Below, piece after piece: positions 27,202-34,093 of a DNA stretch of 64,000 nucleotides. Under the pieces are notes generated by a model. It ran no database searches. It saw nothing but the letters and a program-made list of their open reading frames with translations, and had not been told where the DNA came from. A program made the position numbers and the translations under genes. Each line of letters opens with the position of its first letter. Within the stretch, counting starts at the first letter, position 1. This DNA comes from a virus. The stretch covers positions 1 to 64,000 of the IMG/VR virus record IMGVR_UViG_3300010403_000002. One strand, 5' to 3'.

Positions 27202-27459
27202 CTAGGTGAGTATACATCCGGGGCAGGTGCTACAGCACCCCATTGTGTTCCAGCCGGGCGTTCCCTCACCGCAGTCATAAGACATCACCTCGCAGCCTTC
27301 TGCCAGGGAGCAGCAGCCGGAACAGAAGGTGGACATATACCGGCAACCCGCTGGCGGCGCCGGAAAGCTGCAATCGGCGTATTGTGGTGCGGTAAACCAC
27401 ACCAGCGCCGCGCAGAGTAGCAAGGCGAGTGAGAGGAAAAACGTTTTGTTCAACTTCAT
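27202..27459 (-). CDS. Cysteine-rich secreted mini-protein
   Basis: The 85-residue product has GGAG 7 nt before the ATG. A signal peptide (about residues 1-27) is followed by a mature part of about 57 residues with 11 Cys, including CSGCCSLAEGC and GCCSTCPGC. The density and spacing suggest a disulfide-knotted extracellular or periplasmic peptide rather than a zinc finger. It lies next to another secreted protein gene. Function unknown. Confidence 0.6.
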   Translation of the reverse strand: MKLNKTFFLSLALLLCAALVWFTAPQYADCSFPAPPAGCRYMSTFCSGCCSLAEGCEVMSYDCGEGTPGWNTMGCCSTCPGCILT

Positions 27460-27519
27460 TGAGTGATTCTCCTTTTCGGGTTTTGAGTTAATCGGGGCTA
27501 CTAAGATCGCTTAGCAGCG

Positions 27520-27933
27520 CTATTGCGCGTTCCGTCCAGGTCGTTTCTTCTTCAGCTTTCCTTGATACAACCGACAGCCACACGGCTCGGCGTACACACA
27601 CTTGCCAACCTGCACTTTGGTTATCTCAACTTTGTGAGTCGGGCAGATGTCGTTCTTGATGTCTTCGAAGTGCGCTTTGATCACGGCCAGTGTGCGCGCC
27701 TCGTCTGCTTCTTCCTCTTCTTTAGTGGGATAAGAAGCTTCAGTACAACACAGCCTGGCCATCACTTCTTCGCCCAGCGGCAAGCCGTGCGGTATACATG
27801 GATAAGCCAACGCGTACATTGGAGCGACAACGCCATGATCAGTTGGTTGCGCGACGGATTCATAAGGAATGCCTTTGTCGCACGTCTTGTTAGCTGTGCC
27901 GTTGAAATGGCGGCAGGTGGTTGTTTTGAGCAT
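27520..27933 (-). CDS. Cys-rich phage protein with CRHFNG motif
   Basis: The 137-residue product begins TTCRHFNGTANKTCDKGIPY, a start I associate with uncharacterised phage early proteins (C-x-HFNG...C..G(V/I)xY). There are about eight Cys, including CLCC-like and CGC groups, and an acidic helix (PTKEEEEADEARTL). Metal binding is likely. It overlaps the upstream stop by 1 nt. Confidence 0.6.
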   Translation of the reverse strand: MLKTTTCRHFNGTANKTCDKGIPYESVAQPTDHGVVAPMYALAYPCIPHGLPLGEEVMARLCCTEASYPTKEEEEADEARTLAVIKAHFEDIKNDICPTHKVEITKVQVGKCVYAEPCGCRLYQGKLKKKRPGRNAQ

Positions 27934-28124
27934 TAGGCGTCCTCCGTAAGCTGGGCAATCAATGCCTCAAGCGTGAGAATGCAAAAGCAGGCGGCAAGGT
28001 GAACTCTGTAATCATGCTCCCCGGCTAGCGCGATTAGCTCAGCGTCGCCTGCTAGGTCTATGGGCCACAGTAGATTCATCGGCATCTTCCCGGTCGGAAT
28101 ACCCCAATGCATTCCATAGATCAT
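27933..28124 (-). CDS. Small hypothetical protein
   Basis: The 63-residue product has a mixed hydrophobic/acidic sequence (MIYGMHWGIPTGKMPMNLLW). Start and stop overlap both neighbours by 1 nt, which supports coupling. No family is recognised. Confidence 0.45.
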   Translation of the reverse strand: MIYGMHWGIPTGKMPMNLLWPIDLAGDAELIALAGEHDYRVHLAACFCILTLEALIAQLTEDA

Positions 28125-28693
28125 TAGTTCACCTCTCTGCTTTCGGTTGGCACGTCGGGCAGTTCCCTACTGCCCACACCCCGCACTCCGCGCACACGAT
28201 CACGCCCGGTAGTAACAGAGCGAGGCCGTGTGCGGTTGCTTGCTGTCTGACCGCTAAGCCGTCTTGTCGAGCCTGACTGGTAGCCTGCTGCAAGATGCTC
28301 AGCGAAGCCTCTAAGTCTATCGGCCTCGTCCCGGCTCTGTTGGTGACGACCTTTGCCGCGTCGCCAGGCGAGTCGTCTTTCGACGGCGGGGGTAAGCTTC
28401 CCGCCTGGCCTAATAACTCGCTCTCTAACGAAGCGGAGCACATATCTGTAGTTTCCGCGTCCATCCTTTTCAACCCTCCATAATTCAGCCCAAGCATCAT
28501 CTTCGGGTATTTGATTTTCTGCTTTATTGTTCCAAATAACCGACAGGTCTAAGTCTTCTGTTTCCAATGTGATGATTTGCCCGGTGATTTCATCGGGTAT
28601 TTGCCTGATTACATCCCCGCCATCTGCCAGAGTAGTTGAAATACCCTCAAGCCTAGCGCCAGGCATATAATCGCCATCACCCAATGCTCCCAT
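28124..28693 (-). CDS. Hypothetical protein overlapping zinc-ribbon gene
   Basis: The 189-residue product starts at MGALGDGDYMPG. The first 100 residues look protein-like (ITLETEDLDLSVIWNNKAEN, WRVEKDGRGNYRYVL). The last 85, which overlap the zinc-ribbon gene in another frame, are Arg/Gly/Ser-rich and could be a read-through tail. Either a genuine overlap or a frameshift ending the gene early is possible. Confidence 0.4.
   Translation of the reverse strand: MGALGDGDYMPGARLEGISTTLADGGDVIRQIPDEITGQIITLETEDLDLSVIWNNKAENQIPEDDAWAELWRVEKDGRGNYRYVLRFVRERVIRPGGKLTPAVERRLAWRRGKGRHQQSRDEADRLRGFAEHLAAGYQSGSTRRLSGQTASNRTRPRSVTTGRDRVRGVRGVGSRELPDVPTESREVN
28129..28464 (-). CDS. Protein with C-terminal zinc ribbon
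   Basis: The 111-residue product starts at ATG 28464 with GGAGG 12 nt upstream. Its C-terminal CAECGVWAVGNCPTC is a compact zinc ribbon unlikely to arise by chance. The middle is helical (ASLSILQQATSQARQDGLAV). It overlaps another same-strand ORF (28124-28693) over its whole length; the zinc ribbon and ribosome-binding site make this frame the more convincing of the two here. Confidence 0.55.
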   Translation of the reverse strand: MDAETTDMCSASLESELLGQAGSLPPPSKDDSPGDAAKVVTNRAGTRPIDLEASLSILQQATSQARQDGLAVRQQATAHGLALLLPGVIVCAECGVWAVGNCPTCQPKAER

Positions 28694-28794
28694 GATGTTT
28701 TCACCGCGGGTGGCTGGTAAAAGGGACGCAGGCATCCCATCACATAGCCCACCAGTGCGATTAGTAAGAGTGTCGCTTTTAGTCCTGTGTCCAT
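28609..28794 (-). CDS. Two-span membrane protein
   Basis: The 61-residue product has AAGGAAGG just upstream of ATG 28794. There are two hydrophobic helices (ATLLLIALVGYVMGC and HWVMAIICLALGLRVF) with a short loop, a holin-like topology. It is in the early operon, so a role in membrane tethering or exclusion is equally possible. It overlaps the next gene by 85 nt. Confidence 0.5.
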   Translation of the reverse strand: MDTGLKATLLLIALVGYVMGCLRPFYQPPAVKTSWEHWVMAIICLALGLRVFQLLWQMAGM

Positions 28795-28806
28795 TGCCTT
28801 CCTTGC

Positions 28807-28908
28807 TCAGCCCAGAGACCAGAAGAGCGCCCGTATCATTCCTATTACAGCCAGTACCGCCGCCAAGATCAGCAACTCTCCCAGTAGTTTGTTTTGCTCG
28901 TCGTCCAT
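28807..28908 (-). CDS. 33-residue membrane peptide
   Basis: The ORF starts MDDEQNKLLGELLILAA, has one hydrophobic span and ends RALFWSLG. AGGAGAC lies 5-6 nt before the ATG. It directly precedes the two-span membrane gene and follows a multi-span membrane gene, so three membrane genes are consecutive. Confidence 0.45.
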   Translation of the reverse strand: MDDEQNKLLGELLILAAVLAVIGMIRALFWSLG

Positions 28909-28953
28909 CCTGGTCTCCTTCCGCCTCACCCCCAGCATCAGGAATGAGGCGCG

Positions 28954-29565
28954 TTAATTTGGGCGCTGGCCCTCCCTCTCTTCTCCATTGATGTACTGCG
29001 GCAGCGGCTCAGTGTGCCGCTCTCCCGCTCTCCCGCTCTCCCGCTTCCCTACTCCGGCCTGTGCGACCGGTTGCCGCCGTGAAGCAACCGCAAAGATCAC
29101 CATCGCCGAAGCCAATTCAAGGAAGGCGAGCAGCGCAGCATTGACCGCCACGTCATCACCGAACATCCGGTCGAGCGGGGTAGCCTCGCGTGCGCTCATC
29201 CCGATCTGGCGCGCGATGGCTTTGCTCGATGCCCTGGCCGCCGCCGCCATCCCAGCTTCGTACTTGCGCACCTGGGCAGAGTTGAAGGACTCGACGCCGG
29301 CAGCGCGCACGCCGTTGTACGCGAGATAGCCAGCGTTGGCGGAGCAGATGACCGCGAGCACGACCTTCATGAAAGTCTCACCAGGCGTCTCGACGTGGAA
29401 CAGGTAGAGCGCGGCGAGTCCCGCAATCGCTGCCGAGACCGCCACCCAGACGCCAAGCTGCGCACCGTAGACCCACCACGCGGCAACGCTGATGCCGCCG
29501 ACGAGCAGCGTGTAGATCAGCAGGAATACCACCCAATCAAACAGTGTTCTGCGGTTGTCACTCAC
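28954..29565 (-). CDS. Multi-span membrane protein
   Basis: The 203-residue product is taken from a GTG (VSDNRRTLFDW) because GGAGAGGAAA sits just upstream; the longer ATG starts lack a site. About five hydrophobic helices follow (VVFLLIYTLLVGGISVAAWW, LGVWVAVSAAIAGLAALYLF and others), with a polar loop of about 60 residues before the last one. The C-terminal tail is charged. No family is recognised; it may be an early envelope or exclusion protein. Confidence 0.55.
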   Translation of the reverse strand: MSDNRRTLFDWVVFLLIYTLLVGGISVAAWWVYGAQLGVWVAVSAAIAGLAALYLFHVETPGETFMKVVLAVICSANAGYLAYNGVRAAGVESFNSAQVRKYEAGMAAAARASSKAIARQIGMSAREATPLDRMFGDDVAVNAALLAFLELASAMVIFAVASRRQPVAQAGVGKRESGRAGERHTEPLPQYINGEEREGQRPN

Positions 29566-29594
29566 TTGTTTCCTCTCCGGCACCATGGTTGTTG

Positions 29595-29909
29595 TTAGTC
29601 TTGCTTTGGCGCGAACTTGCGCGGAAACGGTAAATCCCAATTGTCTACGACCCGTTGCCAGTCCAGATCGTCAGCCTCGGCATCGGCCTGTCCGACGCGG
29701 AGAACGCTAGCGAATTGCTCTTGAATGTGCGGCAGCAACATCGCCTCTTTGGGGAACATTCCAGCAGACGGCAAGCTTAAGAAAACGCTCGTTACCGCGC
29801 ACTCCAGGCACATGCCGTTGTCTGATTTGCGCACCGGTCGCGCTTGCTGGTTGCCGGTTTTTTCGGCTACGCATTGCTTGCCACAGCGCGGGCAGTTTTT
29901 AATGTTCAT
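29595..29909 (-). CDS. Zinc-ribbon protein
   Basis: The 104-residue product starts at MNIKNCPRCGKQC, preceded by AAGGAG. CPRC near the N-terminus and CLEC after a 20-residue basic segment complete a zinc ribbon. The C-terminus has LDWQRVVDNWDLPFP. The start overlaps the end of the methyltransferase gene by 11 nt. Confidence 0.6.
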   Translation of the reverse strand: MNIKNCPRCGKQCVAEKTGNQQARPVRKSDNGMCLECAVTSVFLSLPSAGMFPKEAMLLPHIQEQFASVLRVGQADAEADDLDWQRVVDNWDLPFPRKFAPKQD

Positions 29910-31173
29910 CGTTCTCCTTGTCGGCACCATCTTGTTCTGTTATTGCTTCGACCGCCGCTTTGATAAATTCCGCCGCTGTTTGCGGACAGATTGCATTGCC
30001 GTAGCCCCGCAAGAGTCCCACCCTGCCGGGAATCCCATTAGCCAAGCACTGAAGGCTGGATTTAACGCGCCGCGCTTTTCCGTCGAGACAATAGACGAGT
30101 TCGTAATCACTCCACGCGCCACCACATTCAAACTGACCGTTGCTTTTGTCCCGTCCGGTCGCCGCCCCGTCAACGTCGCACCCTTCGCCATTTGTGAGCC
30201 GTCTGCGTTGGCCGCCGTCGGGGTGGGCCATCCCCCTAAGATAATCCCCTGTACTTGATCTTCCAGTCTCGCCTGGCCATCGCACGCTCTCTCCGGATTC
30301 CCGTTGCCGCCGTTGTTCGCTACGCGGGGCGTCCCCCAACCAGCCAGCGTCACTTGCTGGCTTAGCGGAACACCCGTATCCCAAGGACGGGGCGGCTGAT
30401 TGCCTCTTGCCCCGTCCTGTGCTGTTGGGCTGCACCAGCCCGCCAAGACTGCCTGGTCTGCCAAGTTGATTTGATGCCCGCTCTCCATCCTGGCCAATGC
30501 TTTTGCCGGGTCCGCGTAATCCCCGCCGCGCTCGTTGCTGTCCGGTGAACGCCATCCAGTAAAGCCGCTGTCTGATGTGGGGCGCGCCGGGTTCACAATC
30601 AAATTGAGCGTAATTGCCGCTCTCGACCCACCATTCTCTAAAAACCTCTGCTGCAAGTTCTCCAAGCTCGCCGACGATAGCTTCAGCAATTCGCTCACCG
30701 ACTGTATCGGTTTTCGTGCCTGTGCCCGCAGCGCACAAATCTGCGGCCCCGACTCCATATCCCAACGTTTCCAAGTCAGCGCGTACTCTGGCGAGCCATC
30801 TACGTCCAAGCGGGCTTGCAGTTTGCTCTCCAAAGACGATTGCAGGCGCGCACTGAGCAATAAGGCTGCGGAAGTATGGCCAGAGGTGGCGCGGGTCTTC
30901 TTCGCCGCGCTGCTGGCCGGCTTGGCTGAAGGGTTGGCAGGGCGGTGAGCCTGTCCAGACGGAGCAGTTTGTGGGCCATCCGGCGAGTCGAAGAGCTTCT
31001 GACCATCCAGCAACGCCAGCAAAGAAGTGGCATTGAGTGAATCCCATAACGTCCACTGGTCTGACTTCTTGAATATCTCGCTCATCAACTTCACCATTAG
31101 GAATCAACTTCGCCTTTATCAATTCGCGCAGCCACGCGGCGGTTGGCTTGTCGTGTTCGTTGTAGTAATTCAT
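29899..31173 (-). CDS. DNA C5-cytosine methyltransferase (phage Dcm type)
   Basis: The product has 424 residues from ATG 31173 (429 from 31188). Motifs run in order: FFAGVAGWSEALRLAGW (AdoMet site), GSPPCQPFSQAG (catalytic Cys), VFGEQTASP (the ENV motif, replaced by GEQ as in phage enzymes), GAPHIRQRLYW (QRxRxY) and GNAICPQTAAEF (C-terminal motif). It methylates cytosine C5, probably protecting phage DNA from host restriction. No restriction partner is seen. A second long ORF in the +1 frame lies wholly inside it. Confidence 0.85.
   Translation of the reverse strand: MNYYNEHDKPTAAWLRELIKAKLIPNGEVDERDIQEVRPVDVMGFTQCHFFAGVAGWSEALRLAGWPTNCSVWTGSPPCQPFSQAGQQRGEEDPRHLWPYFRSLIAQCAPAIVFGEQTASPLGRRWLARVRADLETLGYGVGAADLCAAGTGTKTDTVGERIAEAIVGELGELAAEVFREWWVESGNYAQFDCEPGAPHIRQRLYWMAFTGQQRARRGLRGPGKSIGQDGERASNQLGRPGSLGGLVQPNSTGRGKRQSAAPSLGYGCSAKPASDAGWLGDAPRSEQRRQRESGESVRWPGETGRSSTGDYLRGMAHPDGGQRRRLTNGEGCDVDGAATGRDKSNGQFECGGAWSDYELVYCLDGKARRVKSSLQCLANGIPGRVGLLRGYGNAICPQTAAEFIKAAVEAITEQDGADKENDEH
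29940..31097 (-). CDS. Overlapping +1-frame ORF of Dcm locus (AGWxTP repeat protein)
   Basis: The 385-residue ORF lies inside the methyltransferase gene on the same strand. Its ATG overlaps the TAA of a small upstream ORF (TAATG), a normal coupling site. The sequence is not shadow-like: it has GSPEYALTWKRWDMESGP, repeated LAGW-(S/G)-(T/S)P blocks (AGWCSPTAQDG, AGWGTPRVANN, GGWPTPTAAN) and a C-terminal NPAFSAWLMGFPAGWDSC. I associate these features with annotated phage proteins near Dcm genes. The function is unknown. It could be a separate protein or the product of frameshifting. Confidence 0.5.
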   Translation of the reverse strand: MVKLMSEIFKKSDQWTLWDSLNATSLLALLDGQKLFDSPDGPQTAPSGQAHRPANPSAKPASSAAKKTRATSGHTSAALLLSARLQSSLESKLQARLDVDGSPEYALTWKRWDMESGPQICALRAQARKPIQSVSELLKLSSASLENLQQRFLENGGSRAAITLNLIVNPARPTSDSGFTGWRSPDSNERGGDYADPAKALARMESGHQINLADQAVLAGWCSPTAQDGARGNQPPRPWDTGVPLSQQVTLAGWGTPRVANNGGNGNPERACDGQARLEDQVQGIILGGWPTPTAANADGSQMAKGATLTGRRPDGTKATVSLNVVARGVITNSSIVSTEKRGALNPAFSAWLMGFPAGWDSCGATAMQSVRKQRRNLSKRRSKQ

Positions 31174-31228
31174 CTTGTTGCTCTTCATCCCGGCGCACGT
31201 CTTCGTGCGCCAGCCAGTCGGCGCTCAT
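31097..31228 (-). CDS. 43-residue charged coupling ORF
   Basis: The ORF starts MSADWLAHEDVRRDEEQQDE and is strongly charged. Its ATG overlaps the stop of the gene at 31225 (ATGA) and its TAA overlaps the ATG of the ORF at 29940-31097 (TAATG). It may be a real micro-protein or simply carry ribosomes to the internal frame. Confidence 0.4.
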   Translation of the reverse strand: MSADWLAHEDVRRDEEQQDELLQRTRQANRRVAARIDKGEVDS

Positions 31229-31509
31229 TCTGTTTTCGCTCCAACCAAGCTGGCGGGATCGGCGCAGAGGTTGAGCCAGTATTCCTTATCTGCGAGCGGC
31301 ATCACCAGGTCGGCCTTGATGGCGTCAGCAAAATCAATCTGGAAATCAACCGGCAACATTGCCTTGCGAATCACAGCCACGGCATTGTTAGCGAATTCCT
31401 CCAACTCGCCGCCTTTCAGAGCGCCAGCCTGGGCGAGCAGGTCACAGGCACGCTCAATGCCGTCGTTGAAGATCGCGTTGTAGAGTGGGTTGTGCAGTTT
31501 TTCGATCAT
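31225..31509 (-). CDS. Early hypothetical protein
   Basis: The 94-residue, mainly helical acidic product (GIERACDLLAQAGALKGGEL) has a strong AAAGGAGGA site before the ATG. No family is recognised. It heads a run of overlapping genes leading to the methyltransferase. Confidence 0.55.
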   Translation of the reverse strand: MIEKLHNPLYNAIFNDGIERACDLLAQAGALKGGELEEFANNAVAVIRKAMLPVDFQIDFADAIKADLVMPLADKEYWLNLCADPASLVGAKTE

Positions 31510-31519
31510 GTGTCCTCCT

Positions 31520-32368
31520 TTATGCGTTGCGGTCTGCCGGTTTCACGGAGGGCATCTGGCAAACGCGCAAATCCAGCGGCCATTCGCTCCAATCGCCGCC
31601 CTTGCGGTCTTCGTACCGATACTTGAACACCAGCTCTGTCTTGAAAGAGGAGGCAGGCGGGATCATTTCAATCGGATTTGCGCCAAGCTGCTTCACAAAG
31701 CAAGCCACGTCCTGCGCCTTACACTGCGCGACGATTGAACGCGCCCAGCGCAGATCGAATGGACGCGCACCGTGGCCAGATTCCCCGCCAACGATTATTT
31801 GACTTAGCCAGCTAGCAGCTAGCTCCAAATCAATTTCGCCTAGTAAAGGTTCGCACGATACGAACCAGACAACGGGCAGATTCCACAATCCCGGCTGGTT
31901 CAGAATCGCCCGCGTCCGCTTGTCAAACCATTCTTGATTTTCTGCTGTGAAGCCGAGCCAGACATTCGGATAAGTTGCGCGGCTGAAGTCGGCGGGCAGG
32001 CAAGATAAGATTCTATCGGCGCGCTTTGTGAGCAATTGCCAGTCAAGCCAGGGAGTCGCCTTTATCAGCGGCCAGAGCTTCGCCCGTTCTTGCTCAATCG
32101 TCGGGTGATCCTCGAACACGTCCGCCATACTTGAACAAAACACCCGACGGCGAACACCCTCACGCTCAGCCTTCGCGTTCCATTTCAAAGGCTCGCGCCA
32201 GTGCTTTTCGCCGAACGTGCGCCGCTCAGCTTTCGGCCCCCAGCCAACGCCGTAACGCTTTGCCCACGTCTCTGCATAGCAATGCTCGCAAGCGGGAGAC
32301 ATGCGAGTACACCCCCAGGCAATGTTAAAAGTGTGATCCGTCCACTGGATTGCTGTTTTCTCTCCCAT
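31520..32368 (-). CDS. DUF5131 (phage Gp37/Gp68 family) protein
   Basis: The 282-residue product has the N-terminal signature IQWTDHTFNIAWGCTRMSP with ACEHCYAE. Cys20, Cys27 and Cys30 (C-x6-C-x2-C) suggest an iron-sulfur cluster. VVWFVSCEPLLGEIDL and IIVGGESGHGARPFD are further family blocks. It is a common phage and plasmid protein with a presumed radical-SAM-like fold and no established reaction. It sits between two methyltransferase genes. Confidence 0.8.
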   Translation of the reverse strand: MGEKTAIQWTDHTFNIAWGCTRMSPACEHCYAETWAKRYGVGWGPKAERRTFGEKHWREPLKWNAKAEREGVRRRVFCSSMADVFEDHPTIEQERAKLWPLIKATPWLDWQLLTKRADRILSCLPADFSRATYPNVWLGFTAENQEWFDKRTRAILNQPGLWNLPVVWFVSCEPLLGEIDLELAASWLSQIIVGGESGHGARPFDLRWARSIVAQCKAQDVACFVKQLGANPIEMIPPASSFKTELVFKYRYEDRKGGDWSEWPLDLRVCQMPSVKPADRNA

Positions 32369-32458
32369 TTAAGTAGTCTCCTGTTCAGCGCGCTCGCAGA
32401 ATGCGCGCATCGTCTCGATGATGCGGGCGGCGAGTTGTTCAGCTTGTGCGAGTTTCAT
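32369..32458 (-). CDS. 29-residue ORF
   Basis: It begins MKLAQAEQLAARIIETM and ends FCERAEQETT, directly followed by the DUF5131 start (TAA then ATG). The pattern LAxxI...CERxE recalls the very beginning of Pol X-type nucleotidyltransferases, so it may be a truncated remnant. Evidence is slight. Confidence 0.3.
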   Translation of the reverse strand: MKLAQAEQLAARIIETMRAFCERAEQETT

Positions 32459-32465
32459 TACTTAC

Positions 32466-33551
32466 CTAAAAGCCAAACCCGATGTTGGTCTGGCAGCGTT
32501 GCTCGATCAGCTTGATGTACTCAGGATTGAGTTCGATCAGAATTGCGCGACGACCATTTTCAATAGCGACCTTGCCGGTTGTACCGCTGCCCGCGAACGG
32601 GTCAATCACTGTGCCGTCTTTTGGACATCCAGCAAGAATACAAGGGCGTATCAAGTCGGGCGGGAAGGTGGCGAAGTGCGCACCTTTGTAACCTTTCGTC
32701 GTGACGGTCCAGACGCTTTTCTTATTCGCCATTACCCCGCCACGCGGCGAACCGTCAGCGTTGAAATATCCGCTATGACCCTGTGACGCCGGAGCGCCGC
32801 CCGCCATCTTTGGCGTCCATTCTTTGCCTGACTGTAGGCGCGTATCCGGGCATTGTTTGTTGCCGCCGAACTTCACCGCCTTCATTGCGCCATTCGTCTT
32901 ACCCGGCACACGATCACTGCCCTTCTGATTCTCTACGTCCTGAATTAAGCGCGCCGCACTGGTGTCTTTGATTGGCTCTTTAATTGATTCCTGGTCGAAG
33001 TAGTACCGCGGCGATTTGCTTAGCAAGAAGATTTGTTCGTGCGATTTTGTGCATCGGTCGGTAACTGATTCGGGCATCGGGTTCGGCTTGTGCCAGATGA
33101 TTTCCTGCCGCAAATACCAGCCATCAGTACGCAGTGCGAAGGCAACCATCCAAGGGATTCCGATGAGGTCTTTTGCCTTCAGGCCTCGAGTGCCACTGCG
33201 GTCAGCCATTGCTGGCTTAAATGTCCCGTAACGATCTTTGCGGCGCTTGTCCAGCGCCTTCGCACTTGTACTGCCCGCTGCAACGTAATTACCCCAACTG
33301 CCCGAGTAGCTATCTCCAAGGTTCACCCAGAGTGTCCCGTCTGTGCGCAGAACGCGCCACACTTCTCGGAATACCTCAACCAATCTAGCAACATAAAGCT
33401 CCGGCGTTTCTTCCATACCAATCTGCTCTTTTCTTCCGTAATCCCGTAAACCAAAGTACGGCGGACTTGTGACGCAGCACTGCGCACTGCCAGCTTCAAG
33501 CTGTGACAGTTTTTCGAGCGCGTCGCCTTGAAGAATAGTGAGCAGGTTCAT
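32466..33551 (-). CDS. Beta-class DNA amino-methyltransferase
   Basis: The 361-residue product starts at ATG 33551, overlapping the upstream stop (ATGA), with TGGAGC as ribosome-binding site; the 30-residue upstream extension is rejected. Motif IV TSPPYFGLRDYG (residues 28-39) comes before motif I VIDPFAGSGTTGKVA near the C-terminus, the beta-class order. TSPPY fits either N4-cytosine or N6-adenine methylation. The region between holds the target-recognition part. An orphan phage methylase is likely, protecting against restriction or marking DNA. Confidence 0.85.
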   Translation of the reverse strand: MNLLTILQGDALEKLSQLEAGSAQCCVTSPPYFGLRDYGRKEQIGMEETPELYVARLVEVFREVWRVLRTDGTLWVNLGDSYSGSWGNYVAAGSTSAKALDKRRKDRYGTFKPAMADRSGTRGLKAKDLIGIPWMVAFALRTDGWYLRQEIIWHKPNPMPESVTDRCTKSHEQIFLLSKSPRYYFDQESIKEPIKDTSAARLIQDVENQKGSDRVPGKTNGAMKAVKFGGNKQCPDTRLQSGKEWTPKMAGGAPASQGHSGYFNADGSPRGGVMANKKSVWTVTTKGYKGAHFATFPPDLIRPCILAGCPKDGTVIDPFAGSGTTGKVAIENGRRAILIELNPEYIKLIEQRCQTNIGFGF

Positions 33552-34090
33552 TGCTCCAGCGCCCCCTCCCAAGCTTCGTTTGTGACTCCGAGATACCACA
33601 GCAATACCTCGCGCGCTTTTTCCCAGCCGTTGCACACGCACACGCAGTAGCCTTGCTCCGATAGCCTAGTAATCCAGTTCCGCTGTGATAGGCTCACATC
33701 TGAAGCAGTGGCGCTTTGGCGCTTCAGCTCGATGTACAGGCCGTGAAACCCGCGCGCGGCGACCGGCAAGAAAATATCCAACACTCCGGCTTTAACGCCT
33801 TCAGCGCGCAGCTTGCCTGCTACAGCCTTGCGCCGATGCCCCCCGTTTGGGATAGCGTAAGCAAGATCGAGCGCGGGCAAGGTTTGCTTTTGTCCTTCCA
33901 TCCAGTTGAAAAGCATTACCTGCTCTTCGTGCTCGGTTGGGCATTTGCGCCGCTGCTCACTCATCTCTTTAGCCACGCGATCAATCCCCGCACGCCCAAC
34001 GGCGGCAGGAGACAGACCGGGCACCTTACGCCCAAACTTCGCTTGGTGCGCGGCGGCAAGCTCTTCTGTGATGCCGTAACTTCTGCTCAT
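33548..34090 (-). CDS. VRR-NUC domain nuclease
   Basis: The 180-residue product has the compact VRR-NUC core: AIPNGGHRRKAVAGKLRAEG, then GVLDIFLPVAARGFHGLYIELKR, then SQRNWITRLSEQGY. The catalytic Asp and the E-L-K triad are present, although the usual Pro before the Asp is Leu. A helical N-terminus of about 45 residues precedes it. Stand-alone phage VRR-NUC proteins are thought to resolve branched DNA. It is coupled to the methyltransferase by ATGA. Confidence 0.8.
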   Translation of the reverse strand: MSRSYGITEELAAAHQAKFGRKVPGLSPAAVGRAGIDRVAKEMSEQRRKCPTEHEEQVMLFNWMEGQKQTLPALDLAYAIPNGGHRRKAVAGKLRAEGVKAGVLDIFLPVAARGFHGLYIELKRQSATASDVSLSQRNWITRLSEQGYCVCVCNGWEKAREVLLWYLGVTNEAWEGALEQ

Positions 34091-34093
34091 TGG

